From Stenotrophomonas maltophilia (lineage in GTDB: Bacteria > Pseudomonadota > Gammaproteobacteria > Xanthomonadales > Xanthomonadaceae): DNA of 64,000 bases. This document shows, piece after piece, positions 36,205 through 44,086 of the stretch (the stretch's first letter is position 1; each line of letters begins with the position of its first letter). The notes under the pieces were generated by a model. That model had not been told where the DNA came from. It searched no databases and worked only from the letters and a program-made list of their open reading frames with translations. The DNA lies in NCBI RefSeq assembly GCF_004684085.1, contig NZ_SRHZ01000077.1, positions 40,077 through 104,076 of the forward strand, given 5' to 3'. The position numbers were made by a program, and so were the translations under genes.

Positions 36205-36932
36205 CGCCACCACGCCGGCATGCGGCTGCCGTCGATGCCACCGGTCTCGAACACGGCGGTGCGGGTGCCACCGGCTTTGACCGGGAATTCGATGCTGATC
36301 GACTTGCCCTTGGCTGCCAGCTTCCACAGCGCCTTCTGGTCGGTGATGAACAGGGCAATGGCTTCATCGGTCTTCGGCCGCCACGCCGCCATCGAGATCG
36401 GCTTGCCGTCGTCCACGGTCACCTTCACCGTGCACTGCGGGCAGCGGAAATCGCCGGCCTGCAGCACCAGATAGGCATGCCGCTTCCATTCGGGGTGGTC
36501 GCGGAACACCAGCTGCACCGGCTTGGCGCCGCTGCCATCCACGTCCACCCGTTCCTTGCTGTAGATCTGCGCCGAAACCTGGTTGCCCTTGCTGCCCACC
36601 GGGATCTGGTTGTACTGCCACAGCGCCTGCATGCGACGCAGGTCGCGCGCGGCATCGCCCTTGGCCTTGACCTCGTCGAAGCCTGCGGCGATGCGCTCGG
36701 CGGCGGCGGTGTCCTTGTACTGGTCCAGCAGCGAGGCACCATGCAGGCGCGCGCGCTCCCAGTCCTGCGCGGCCACGGCCATGTCGTACTGCTTGGCCAC
36801 GTCCTCGGCCTTGGCTTCCTTCTGCGCCTGCACGGCGGCCGCTGCGACTTCCTGCGCCTTGCGCTCTTCTTCGGGGTTGCTGCAGGCCGCCAGGGCGAAC
36901 GTGCAGGCGGTGAGCAGGATCAGTCGTTTCAT
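36201..36932 (-). CDS. Lipoprotein of unknown function
   Basis: A 243-residue predicted lipoprotein (LAAC, Cys17). Residues 20-100 are a charged, Ala-rich helical region. The C-terminal domain has two Cys in FRCPQCTVKV and phrases such as RHAYLVLQAGDF and SISIEFPVKAGGTRTAVFETGG. I do not recognise a named family. It overlaps the HAD gene by four bases, so the pair is co-expressed, but a periplasmic lipoprotein and a cytoplasmic phosphatase give no obvious joint function. Confidence 0.75.
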   Translation of the reverse strand: MKRLILLTACTFALAACSNPEEERKAQEVAAAAVQAQKEAKAEDVAKQYDMAVAAQDWERARLHGASLLDQYKDTAAAERIAAGFDEVKAKGDAARDLRRMQALWQYNQIPVGSKGNQVSAQIYSKERVDVDGSGAKPVQLVFRDHPEWKRHAYLVLQAGDFRCPQCTVKVTVDDGKPISMAAWRPKTDEAIALFITDQKALWKLAAKGKSISIEFPVKAGGTRTAVFETGGIDGSRMPAWWR

Positions 36933-36990
36933 GGCGGAGGTCCTTTGCGGGTGCGATTGCGATTCTATCGGCAGCGAAAAGCGGATACAG

Positions 36991-37057
36991 CAACGGCGGG
37001 TTTCCCCGCCGTTGCTGGTGAAGCAATGACCGGTTGCCGGCCAGCGGCCGGCACTAC
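36991..37057. repeat. Hairpin terminator-like structure and GTAGTGCCGGCC-class repeat
   Basis: 36991-37013 is a perfect 10-bp hairpin, CAACGGCGGG around TTTC-like loop, downstream of the M1 peptidase; it lacks a T run. 37032-37057 is a reverse-oriented unit of the GGTTGCCGGCC class ending four bases before the peptidase stop. Confidence 0.7.
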
Positions 37058-37060
37058 CGC

Positions 37061-38989
37061 TTACTTGGCTTCAGCCTTGGACAACATGTCCTGCACCGAG
37101 CCCGTGGTGATCGGGTGGTAGCCCGGCTTGGCCTTCTCGAAGGCCTGCTTGGCCAGCTCCAGACCCTTCGGGGTCTTCACCAGTTCGGCGTAGATCGGCA
37201 TGATCAGCTTGCGACGGCCGACGCGTTCGATGAACGCAGCTGCGCCTTCATTGGCCTGCTCGTAGCCGCTGCGGATCGCCAGCGGGTACCAGCGCATGGC
37301 GATCTCGCCATTCGGGGTGCCGGTGAAGTGGAAGGCCTTGTCCAGCGTGGCCAGCTTGTCCAGCGGCTGGGTGGCGCCCAGGCCGTCGATGAAGCGCACC
37401 CATTCCTGGGTGCTCCAGTCGGCGATGACCTGGCTGCTGGGCACGGTGCCGGCGCTGGCGAAGGCGATGCGCGCGGTATCGACGCTGCTGAAATTGCGCG
37501 ACTGCGCCTTGGCCGCGAACGCGGGAATGCCCGGCTCATCCAGCCACGCCTTCAGTTCGGCTTCGGTCACGGCCGACGGATTCTTCGGCAGCAGGTTCTT
37601 CTTCAGGTACACAACGAACTGATCGGTGTTCGCGCTCTGGAAGGCGTGGTCATCGAACCAGCCGCGCAGGAACGGATCGAAGGTCTCGCGGCCGAAGCGC
37701 TGTTCCAGAAATTCGAGGAACCACGAGCCCTTGACGTACGCGACCTGGCTCAGTGCTTCATCCGGGTCACGCTCGTTCAACGGCGGCAACGCCAAAGCCT
37801 GGTCGGCCGGGCTCATGTCCTTCACTTCGGCCAGCAGGTCGGTCTGGTCGATCTGCTTCTCCATCTCGGCCATTTCCTTGCCGTACAGAGCTTCAGTGAT
37901 GCGGCCCTGGACGTAGGTGGTGAAGCCTTCGTTGAGCCAGATGTCCTTCCAGCTGGCGTTGGTCACCAGGTTGCCCGACCAGCTGTGTGCCAGTTCATGG
38001 GCGACCAGCGAGACCAGCGACTTGTCGCCGACGATCACGGTCGGGGTAGCGAAGGTCAGGCGCGGGTTTTCCATGCCGCCGAACGGGAACGACGGCGGCA
38101 GCACCAGCATGTCGTAGCGGCCCCAGCGGTATTCGCCGTACAGCTTCTCGGCGGCACCGATCATCTTCTCGGTGTCTTCGAATTCCTTGGCGGCCTTGTT
38201 GACCATGGTCGGCTCGGCCCAGACGCCGGAGCGGCCGGAGATCGGCTCGAACACCAGGTCGCCGGCGGCGATGGCCAGCAGATAGGACGGAATCGGCTGC
38301 GGCATCTTGAAGGTGTAGTCACCGTCACGCGCGGCCTTCGGATCGTTGTCGGCGCTCATCAGCACCATCACGTCCGGGCGCGAGACCACGTGTGCGCTGT
38401 AGGTGAAGCGCACGCTCGGGGTGTCCTGCAACGGCACCCAGGAGCGGGCGTGGATGGCCTGCGACTGGCTGAACATGAAGGGCAGTTTCTTGCCTTCGGT
38501 CATCGACGGCGCCAGCCACTGCAGGCCCGAGGCGGTCGGTGCGGTGTGGTAGGTCACTTCGACCTTGGCCGGCTGCTCGGGGGTTTCAATGGTCAGCTTG
38601 CTGCCGAACACCTTGTCGACCGGGGCCAGCGCGAACTGCAGCGGGCTGCGCGCACCATCGGCGCCAACGGCCTCGACCTTGGACACGCTCAGCTCACGGG
38701 TGTCGAGCACCAGCTGCTTGGCATCCTTCTGCTTCCACTCCAGGGTGTAGGTGGCGGTGCCGCCAATCTGCTTCTGGTCGAAGTCCAGCTTCAGATCCAG
38801 CGCGATGTCCTTGATGACGACCTTGTCCGGCTCGGCGTAGGAGCTTTCGTCGTGGCTGCGGTTTTCGGCGTTCACGGGCGCGGCGGGGGCCTTTTCGGCA
38901 GTCGGGGCGGCGGCGGGCGCGGCCGCCTCCTGGGAGCAGCCGGCGGCCAGGGCCACGGCCAGCGGAAGGAGCATCAGCGGATTACGCAT
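37061..38989 (-). CDS. M1-family zinc aminopeptidase (periplasmic)
   Basis: A 642-residue metallopeptidase with an exported N-terminus (VALAAGCSQEAA gives a lipobox-like AAGC, Cys19). The substrate-binding GGMENP lies near residue 300. The zinc site HELAH near 331 with the downstream Glu in WLNEGFTTYVQG completes HExxH-x18-E. The C-terminal armadillo-like part resembles leukotriene A4 hydrolase-type M1 enzymes. It removes N-terminal residues from peptides. It is monocistronic, flanked by repeats on both sides. Confidence 0.92.
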   Translation of the reverse strand: MRNPLMLLPLAVALAAGCSQEAAAPAAAPTAEKAPAAPVNAENRSHDESSYAEPDKVVIKDIALDLKLDFDQKQIGGTATYTLEWKQKDAKQLVLDTRELSVSKVEAVGADGARSPLQFALAPVDKVFGSKLTIETPEQPAKVEVTYHTAPTASGLQWLAPSMTEGKKLPFMFSQSQAIHARSWVPLQDTPSVRFTYSAHVVSRPDVMVLMSADNDPKAARDGDYTFKMPQPIPSYLLAIAAGDLVFEPISGRSGVWAEPTMVNKAAKEFEDTEKMIGAAEKLYGEYRWGRYDMLVLPPSFPFGGMENPRLTFATPTVIVGDKSLVSLVAHELAHSWSGNLVTNASWKDIWLNEGFTTYVQGRITEALYGKEMAEMEKQIDQTDLLAEVKDMSPADQALALPPLNERDPDEALSQVAYVKGSWFLEFLEQRFGRETFDPFLRGWFDDHAFQSANTDQFVVYLKKNLLPKNPSAVTEAELKAWLDEPGIPAFAAKAQSRNFSSVDTARIAFASAGTVPSSQVIADWSTQEWVRFIDGLGATQPLDKLATLDKAFHFTGTPNGEIAMRWYPLAIRSGYEQANEGAAAFIERVGRRKLIMPIYAELVKTPKGLELAKQAFEKAKPGYHPITTGSVQDMLSKAEAK

Positions 38990-39097
38990 GAATCAGGACC
39001 GTTACGGGGATCAAGCCCCAATGGTACCTCCCTCCGGCCCGGCAGGCGTTGCGCGGTGCGGGGTAATGGGCGGCCAAGGCCGATCCTGCGCCTGGGG

Positions 39098-39197
39098 TGC
39101 ATGCCAACCAAGGTTGGCATCTACAGGTAGGTGCCAACCTTGGTTGGCACAGATCCATCAATGCATGCGGCAGGCCCGTGCCGACCAGGGTCGGCAC
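39098..39197. repeat. Three hairpin repeats of the GGTGCCAACCTTGG class
   Basis: A reverse unit at 39098-39124 (ending TCTAC), a forward unit at 39127-39150 starting GTAGGTGCCAACC, and a related unit at 39178-39197 (GTGCCGACCAGGGTCGGCAC). The GTAG head is again present, with a third kind of stem. They occupy the gap between ubiE and the M1 peptidase gene; the rest of that gap shows nothing. Confidence 0.82.
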
Positions 39198-39235
39198 CCA
39201 CCAGAGCAGATACCGGGGTTTCCCCCGTCCAGGGC

Positions 39236-39997
39236 TTACAGCTTGTAGCCGGAATGGATCGAGACGATGCCGCCGGTCAGGTTCTTGTAGTGGCAACGCT
39301 CGAAACCGGCCTGCCCCATCATCGCCTTCAGTTCTTCCTGCGGCGGGTGCTTGCGGATGCTCTCGGCCAGGTACTGGTAGCTGTCCGAATCGTTGGCGAA
39401 CAGCTTGCCCAGCTTCGGCAGGATCTTGAACGAGTGGAAATCGTAGATCGGCTTGAACCAGTCCGCGCTGACTTCGGAGAACTCCAAGACGCGGGCCTGG
39501 CCGCCCACCTTCAGCACCCGGTACATCTCGCGCAGGCCAGCATCCTTGTCGGTCACATTGCGCAGGCCGAAGGCGATGGTCACCAGATCGAAGCTGTTGT
39601 CCGGGAACGGCAGGGCTTCGGCGTTGCACTGCACGTAGTCCAGCCCGAGCACCAGGCCACGGTTGGTCAGGCGGTCGCGACCGACCGACAACATGCCGGC
39701 GTTGATGTCGCCCAGCACCACCGAGCCTTCGGCGCCGACGCGCTCCTTCAGCAGGGCGGCGATGTCGCCGGTGCCACCAGCCAGATCAAGCACGCGGTCG
39801 CCCGGCTTCACCTGCGCGGTGGCCACGTAGTAGCGCTTCCAGACCCGGTGCACGCCCATGCTCATCAGGTCGTTCATCAGGTCGTAGTTGCGCGCGACCG
39901 AGGTGAACACCTGGCCGACAAGCTTCTGCTTGTCCTTGGCGTCGACGTCGCGGAACCCGAAATGGGTGGTACCGGATTTGTAGGGGGATTCGCTCAT
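39236..39997 (-). CDS. ubiE: Ubiquinone/menaquinone biosynthesis C-methyltransferase UbiE
   Basis: A 253-residue SAM-dependent methyltransferase that methylates the benzoquinol ring in ubiquinone synthesis. It begins THFGFRDVDAKDKQKLVGQVF, the usual UbiE start. The SAM motif is VLDLAGGTGDIAALL, followed by GDINAGML, ALPFPDNSFDLVTIAFGLRN and the C-terminal NLTGGIVSIHSGYKL. The ATG at 39997 is chosen at the start of conservation. Divergent from the deaminase gene, 80 bases apart. Confidence 0.97.
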   Translation of the reverse strand: MSESPYKSGTTHFGFRDVDAKDKQKLVGQVFTSVARNYDLMNDLMSMGVHRVWKRYYVATAQVKPGDRVLDLAGGTGDIAALLKERVGAEGSVVLGDINAGMLSVGRDRLTNRGLVLGLDYVQCNAEALPFPDNSFDLVTIAFGLRNVTDKDAGLREMYRVLKVGGQARVLEFSEVSADWFKPIYDFHSFKILPKLGKLFANDSDSYQYLAESIRKHPPQEELKAMMGQAGFERCHYKNLTGGIVSIHSGYKL

Positions 39998-40077
39998 ACC
40001 CCCGATTATCGCACCGCCGGGAGCCATCGGCACCCCCTGCCCGTATCATGACCGGCCACGACTTACCGGAGCCCCGC

Positions 40078-40530
40078 ATGATCACCACGCCCGACTACCA
40101 GGCCCTGCTGCAGACCGCCATCGCCGAAGCCCGCCAGGGGCTGGCCGAGGGCGGCGTACCGATCGGCGCGGCGCTGTATCACAACGACGGCCGCCTGCTC
40201 GGCTGCGGGCACAACCGCCGTGTGCAGGAAGGCGACCCGTCGGTACACGGCGAGACCGATGCCTTCCGCAAGGCCGGCCGCCAGCGCCGCTACCAGGACA
40301 CCATCATGGTCACCACCCTGGCACCGTGCTGGTACTGCTCGGGTCTGGTGCGCCAGTTCAACATCGGCACCGTAGTGGTAGGCGAATCGCGCACCTTCCA
40401 GGGCGGCATCGACTGGCTGCGGGAAAACGGCGTCAACGTGATCGACCTGGACAGCCAGGAATGCGTGGACCTGCTGGGCGGCTTCATTGCGCAGTCCCCG
40501 GAGATCTGGAACGAAGACATCGGTGAATGA
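40078..40530 (+). CDS. Cytosine deaminase-like nucleoside/base deaminase (yeast Fcy1-like)
   Basis: A 150-residue zinc deaminase. Zinc ligands are His57 (HGET, with catalytic Glu59), Cys84 and Cys87 (LAPCWYC). Yeast cytosine deaminase has His62, Glu64, Cys91 and Cys94 in the same order. The C-terminus EIWNEDIGE resembles the yeast end DWFEDIGE, and VVVGESRTFQGG resembles VVGENVNFKS. This is a different fold from E. coli CodA. The ATG at 40078 is used; ten codons upstream are open. Substrate specificity (cytosine, guanine or another base) is inferred. Confidence 0.82.
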   Translation: MITTPDYQALLQTAIAEARQGLAEGGVPIGAALYHNDGRLLGCGHNRRVQEGDPSVHGETDAFRKAGRQRRYQDTIMVTTLAPCWYCSGLVRQFNIGTVVVGESRTFQGGIDWLRENGVNVIDLDSQECVDLLGGFIAQSPEIWNEDIGE

Positions 40531-40727
40531 ACACCACGCAGTTTCCTGTTGAACCCGCTTAATGAACGCTTCAGGCCGGCACACCCCTGTGCCGGCAGCG
40601 TTTGCGGCGATCACCGTGAACCGGTGCACAGTCAGGTGGCCGGTGTGCATACACGCCGGTAACACCCGAGCCCGCCATCGCACCTAGGGTGGAATGACCG
40701 GGGCCCCTTTCCCCGGCGGAGCCAGCC

Positions 40728-40985
40728 ATGTGCGCGCTCGCCCTACGCCCCACGCCCGACCCGGCCCTTGCCGGCATCCGCGACCGAATGACGCAGCAGT
40801 TCGCGCTGCATCGACGCACCGCGCCGTTCTGGACCGCTTACCAGGGATTGCAGCAGGAAGTGATCCGCGCCCACCCGCGCGATCATGTCCGGCTGTGCAA
40901 CGCCATGGCCGACATCGCCGAAGACCTCGGTGCCGTGACCCACGCGCAGCTTCTCGATGGCAACACCGGCTGCACGCCGCGCTGA
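40728..40985 (+). CDS. Small hypothetical protein
   Basis: An 85-residue soluble protein, rich in Ala, His and Arg, not recognised. The phrase TAPFWTAYQGLQQEVIRAHP suggests a helical fold. GGCGGAG five bases before the ATG is an acceptable ribosome site, and the frame has high third-position GC. It is followed by another small gene in a tandem arrangement. Real gene probable; function unknown. Confidence 0.55.
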   Translation: MCALALRPTPDPALAGIRDRMTQQFALHRRTAPFWTAYQGLQQEVIRAHPRDHVRLCNAMADIAEDLGAVTHAQLLDGNTGCTPR

Positions 40986-41059
40986 CGCGGCATGCACCGG
41001 CGCATACGCCACACTGCGATGAACCCCCACTCCCATCCACCTCAACCGATTGGATCGAC

Positions 41060-41386
41060 ATGCACGCTGAAGTCCCCACCATTCCCCCGGTCATCAATGT
41101 TGATGCCGAGCTTGATCACTGGCGCCGCCAGCATGCCGACGGTGCATTGCCGCACAACTCGTTCGGCTCCTATGTACCTTGGATCAAGTTCGCCTGTGAT
41201 TCGCTGATCACCCAGCCGCGCGCCAGCAATTCGCAGCGCGACGAGATGTTCCAGACCCAGTACGCGCTGCAGATCATGCCGCGCCTGAGCGAAGCCCAGG
41301 CCCGCGAGTTCGTTGATCGTTGCTGGCAGCATGTCTACCAGACCAGCCCGATTCGGCTGCAGGACGCTCCGCGCCTGCGCGCCTGA
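41060..41386 (+). CDS. Small hypothetical protein
   Basis: A 108-residue soluble protein of unknown function. SFGSYVPWIKFACDSLITQPR and ARE-FVDRCWQHVYQTSP suggest a small globular alpha-helical domain. The ribosome site is poor. The frame is open a further 122 codons upstream, overlapping the preceding small gene in another frame, so the start is uncertain. Codon use supports coding. Confidence 0.55.
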   Translation: MHAEVPTIPPVINVDAELDHWRRQHADGALPHNSFGSYVPWIKFACDSLITQPRASNSQRDEMFQTQYALQIMPRLSEAQAREFVDRCWQHVYQTSPIRLQDAPRLRA

Positions 41387-41450
41387 GCCGAACGGCGGCT
41401 GCACGGCCCCTGCACGGGCCACTGCCGATCATCCTCGTCACCTGAGTGGG

Positions 41451-41882
41451 ATGACGATGATGAAAGCAAGAAACCTGTTCAATACGATCGCCAAGAAGGC
41501 CGCGGCCGCCACCGGTTCGCCGTGGACCTTCCTGGCCGCGGTGATGATCGTCGTGATCTGGGGCATCAGCGGGCCGGTGTTTGGTTTCAACGACACCTGG
41601 CAGCTGGTGATCAACACCGGCACCACGATCATCACCTTTCTCATGGTGTTCCTGATCCAGCACACGCAGAACGCCGACACCGCGGCGATGCAGATCAAAC
41701 TGGACGAGTTGATCCGGGCAACGGCCGAAGCCAACAACGAGCTTCTGGACCTGGAAGAACTGGATGAAGAACGCCTGGAGGAAATCCGCGCCGAATACGA
41801 GCAGATGGCGCGCGAGGCCGGTGACGCGCTGGCGCGCGTTCGCGCGTGCCACAGCACACGCCGCGACGATGAAGCCGTGTGA
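41451..41882 (+). CDS. Low-affinity iron permease-family membrane protein
   Basis: A 143-residue protein. Two membrane helices (about 22-42 and 50-73) carry the family phrases GSPWTFLAAVMIVVIWG and NTGTTIITFLMVFLIQHTQNAD. A charged coiled coil follows (about 80-125: LIRATAEANNELLDLEELDEE). The family is named for yeast Fet4 but bacterial members are far shorter, and iron transport is unproven. The first of three near Mets (41451, 41457, 41460) is used; GAGTGGG precedes it. Confidence 0.85.
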   Translation: MTMMKARNLFNTIAKKAAAATGSPWTFLAAVMIVVIWGISGPVFGFNDTWQLVINTGTTIITFLMVFLIQHTQNADTAAMQIKLDELIRATAEANNELLDLEELDEERLEEIRAEYEQMAREAGDALARVRACHSTRRDDEAV

Positions 41883-41885
41883 TCG

Positions 41886-41998
41886 GTAGCGCCCGGCCAT
41901 GCCCGGCGAGCGCAATGCGCGGTACACATCCGGCGTCCCACCCACCCGGTAGCGCCGGGCCATGCCCGGCGAGCGCAACGCGCGGTACACATCCGGCG
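41886..41998. repeat. Tandem direct duplication of a 50-bp REP-containing unit
   Basis: 41886-41935 and 41949-41998 are the same 50-bp unit with two differences, each starting GTAGCGCC and running on to GCGGTACACATCCGGCG. This is the only direct tandem REP duplication in the window, and it lies immediately upstream of the RAYT gene. Confidence 0.9.
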
Positions 41999-42091
41999 AT
42001 GTGAACGCCGAACGGGAAAGCGGGAGATCCTCACACAATCCAAAGGTGACCGCCGATAGAGGCGCGTACGCTTCCAAGACAGAATGGCCTC

Positions 42092-42544
42092 ATGTCCAGT
42101 CGTCATCTGACGCGTGGCCGCGATTCCCGCATTGATAGCTGCTATGTGTTGACCACCGTCGTCCGACAGCGCCGTCGGGTTTTCGAAGACCCCAACTGTG
42201 CCGCGTGCTTCGTGGACGCATTACGATTCGTGGAGCGTGCAGGCCTCAGCTATTCTTTCGCCTGGGTCGTGATGCCCGATCATCTGCATTGGCTGGTGCA
42301 ACTGCGCAGCGGAACGCTTTCCCGGCTGATGGGCACGTTGAAATCGCGCAGCAGTCGCCTGATAGGCCAACAATTCGGTGTAGAAACGCCTCTGTGGCAG
42401 CCGAGCTACTTCGACCACGCAGTACGTCATGAGGATGCATTGAGGCGACATGCGCTCTACATCCTGGGCAACCCGATACGGGCCGGGCTCACAACGCAAC
42501 TGGATGAATATCCATTTGCCTGGTGCCGGTGGCCCATGCGGTAG
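42092..42544 (+). CDS. REP-associated tyrosine transposase (RAYT, TnpA_REP)
   Basis: A 150-residue Y1 (HUH) transposase. The HUH motif is His64-x-His66 in MPDHLHWL and the likely nucleophile is Tyr106 in QPSYFDHAVRHED, followed by ALYILGNPIRAGL. These are the marks of RAYTs, single-copy relatives of IS200/IS605 transposases that act on GTAG-headed REP hairpins. The gene is flanked by REP units on both sides, and its stop codon TAG is the T-A-G of the GTAG head at 42541-42544. It is probably the source of mobility for the GTAG repeats in this genome. Confidence 0.93.
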   Translation: MSSRHLTRGRDSRIDSCYVLTTVVRQRRRVFEDPNCAACFVDALRFVERAGLSYSFAWVVMPDHLHWLVQLRSGTLSRLMGTLKSRSSRLIGQQFGVETPLWQPSYFDHAVRHEDALRRHALYILGNPIRAGLTTQLDEYPFAWCRWPMR

Positions 42545-42589
42545 CGCCTGAGCCTGTGCCAAAAGCCGCCGGGCATGGCCCGGCGCTAC
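42541..42589. repeat. Inverted REP pair closing the RAYT locus
   Basis: Starts at the GTAG that supplies the RAYT stop and ends GGCGCTAC. The left stem is worn (GCGCCTGAGCCTGTGCC); the right is a standard unit. Confidence 0.85.
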
Positions 42590-42603
42590 CGATGGGCGTG
42601 CTC

Positions 42604-43989
42604 TTAACCGCGCTCGTGCCAGCCGCCGCCAAGCACCTTGTACAGCGTGATGCGATTGGCCTGCTGTGCCAGCTGCGCCTGCAGCTGCGTCTGCTGCGCG
42701 TTGTAGGCGGTACGGCGCGCATCGAGCAAGGTCACGAAGCTGTCCAGGCCGGCGTCATAGCGTGCCTGCGACAGGCGATTGGCCTGTTCGGCCGCCTCGA
42801 CCAGGCGCTGCTGCGACGCAACCTGTTCGTCCAGGCTGACATTCAGCGCCAGCGCATCGGCGGTTTCGCGGAAGCCCACCTGGATCGCTTTCTCGTACTG
42901 CGCCAGCGCGATGTCACGATCGGCGTTGGCAATGGCCAGGTTCGCGCGCAGCTTGCCACCCTGGAAGATCGGCAGCGTGATCTTCGGCAGGAAGCTCCAT
43001 ACGCGGGTGCCACTGTCGAACAGATTCGACAGTTCGTTCGAACCGCTGCCGATGCTGCCGGTCAGCGAGATGCTCGGGAAGAACGCCGCGCGCGCCGCGC
43101 CGATACTGGCGTTGGCGGCCAGCAGCTGATGCTCGGCGGACATGATGTCCGGGCGCTGCAACAGCACGTCGCTGGGCAGGCCCGCCGGCGGCGGGGCCAG
43201 TGCCAGCAGACTCGGCGCGACGGTATCCGGCAGCAGCGCCGGATCCAACTGGCCTCCGGCCAGCAGCGCCAGTGCGTTGCGGTCCTGGGACAGCTGGCCA
43301 CGCAGGCGTGCAGCATCGGTGCGCGCGGTTTCGACCAGGGTACGGGTCTGGGTCAGTTCCAGTGCCGAGCTGCCACCGCGTTCGTGGCGGGCCTCGGCCA
43401 GGCGCAGCGAATCCTCGTACGTCTTCAGTGTCGCTTCGGCGATCTTCAACCGCTGCGCGTCGGCACCGTAGGTCAACCATGCGGTGGCGGTCTCGGCAAC
43501 CAGGCTCAACTGCGCGTTGCGCCGGTTCGCGGCAACGGCGAAGTACTGCTGCAAGGCAGCCTCGCTGAGATTGCGCACGCGACCGAACAGATCCAGTTCG
43601 AACTCGGCCACACCAACACCGGCAGTGAACGACTCGGTGACACCGGCATCGGTGCCGCGGCGATCCATCTGGCCGGTGACGGCTACGCCGGGCACACGAT
43701 CGGCACGCTGCACGCGGTACTGGCCACGTGCGCGTTCAACATTGAGCACGGCCACGCGCAGGTCGCGGTTGTTCTGCAGCGACTGGTCGATCAGCTGCTG
43801 CAGGCGCGCATCGGTGAAGAAGTCGCGCCAGCCGACGGCAGCGACATCGGCCACCTGGCCCTGCGCGACCTCGGCCGGCCACTGCGCCGGAATGGCCGGG
43901 GCCACGGCAGTATCCTTCGGTACCAGGGTGGAGCAGCCGGCCAGCGCGAGCGCGGCGGCCAGGGATACAGCAAGAGAAGAGAATTTCAT
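42604..43989 (-). CDS. smeF: Outer-membrane channel of the SmeDEF efflux pump
   Basis: A 461-residue OprM/TolC-type lipoprotein (LAGC, Cys19). It forms the trimeric outer-membrane duct for the RND pump. Typical repeats are present: NRDLRVAVLNVERARGQYR and PDIMSAEHQLLAANASIGAARAAFFPSISL in the first and second halves, and ARYDAGLDSFVTLLDARRTAYNAQ near the end. It is third in the operon, 97 bases after smeE, and those bases contain a REP pair. The name rests on gene order with a divergent tetR gene. Confidence 0.88.
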   Translation of the reverse strand: MKFSSLAVSLAAALALAGCSTLVPKDTAVAPAIPAQWPAEVAQGQVADVAAVGWRDFFTDARLQQLIDQSLQNNRDLRVAVLNVERARGQYRVQRADRVPGVAVTGQMDRRGTDAGVTESFTAGVGVAEFELDLFGRVRNLSEAALQQYFAVAANRRNAQLSLVAETATAWLTYGADAQRLKIAEATLKTYEDSLRLAEARHERGGSSALELTQTRTLVETARTDAARLRGQLSQDRNALALLAGGQLDPALLPDTVAPSLLALAPPPAGLPSDVLLQRPDIMSAEHQLLAANASIGAARAAFFPSISLTGSIGSGSNELSNLFDSGTRVWSFLPKITLPIFQGGKLRANLAIANADRDIALAQYEKAIQVGFRETADALALNVSLDEQVASQQRLVEAAEQANRLSQARYDAGLDSFVTLLDARRTAYNAQQTQLQAQLAQQANRITLYKVLGGGWHERG

Positions 43990-44013
43990 GGCGACACCTT
44001 GGGGGTCACGGTG

Positions 44014-44077
44014 GTAGCGCCGGGCCGTGCCCGGCGGCTACGCGGTGAGGCATCCGCCGGGCATGGCCCGGCGCTAC
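44014..44077. repeat. Inverted REP pair inside the smeE-smeF gap
   Basis: A forward GTAGCGCCGGGCCGTGCC unit and a reverse unit ending GGCGCTAC form a 64-bp structure that fills most of the 97-bp gap between two genes of one operon. As RNA it would make strong hairpins between smeE and smeF. Confidence 0.88.
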
Positions 44078-44086
44078 CGGATTTCA

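Noticed and set aside
37034..39130. A 698-codon plus-strand frame opposite the M1 peptidase gene
   Set aside because: Shadow of the aminopeptidase gene in a high-GC genome; no motif and no ribosome site.
41886..41998. CRISPR array (tandem repeats)
   Set aside because: Only two units with a 13-bp gap, each a REP hairpin; no spacers of uniform length and no cas genes.
42092..42589. Complete IS200/IS605 insertion sequence
   Set aside because: There is no tnpB and no paired subterminal IS ends; the protein has the RAYT pattern and the flanks are REP units.
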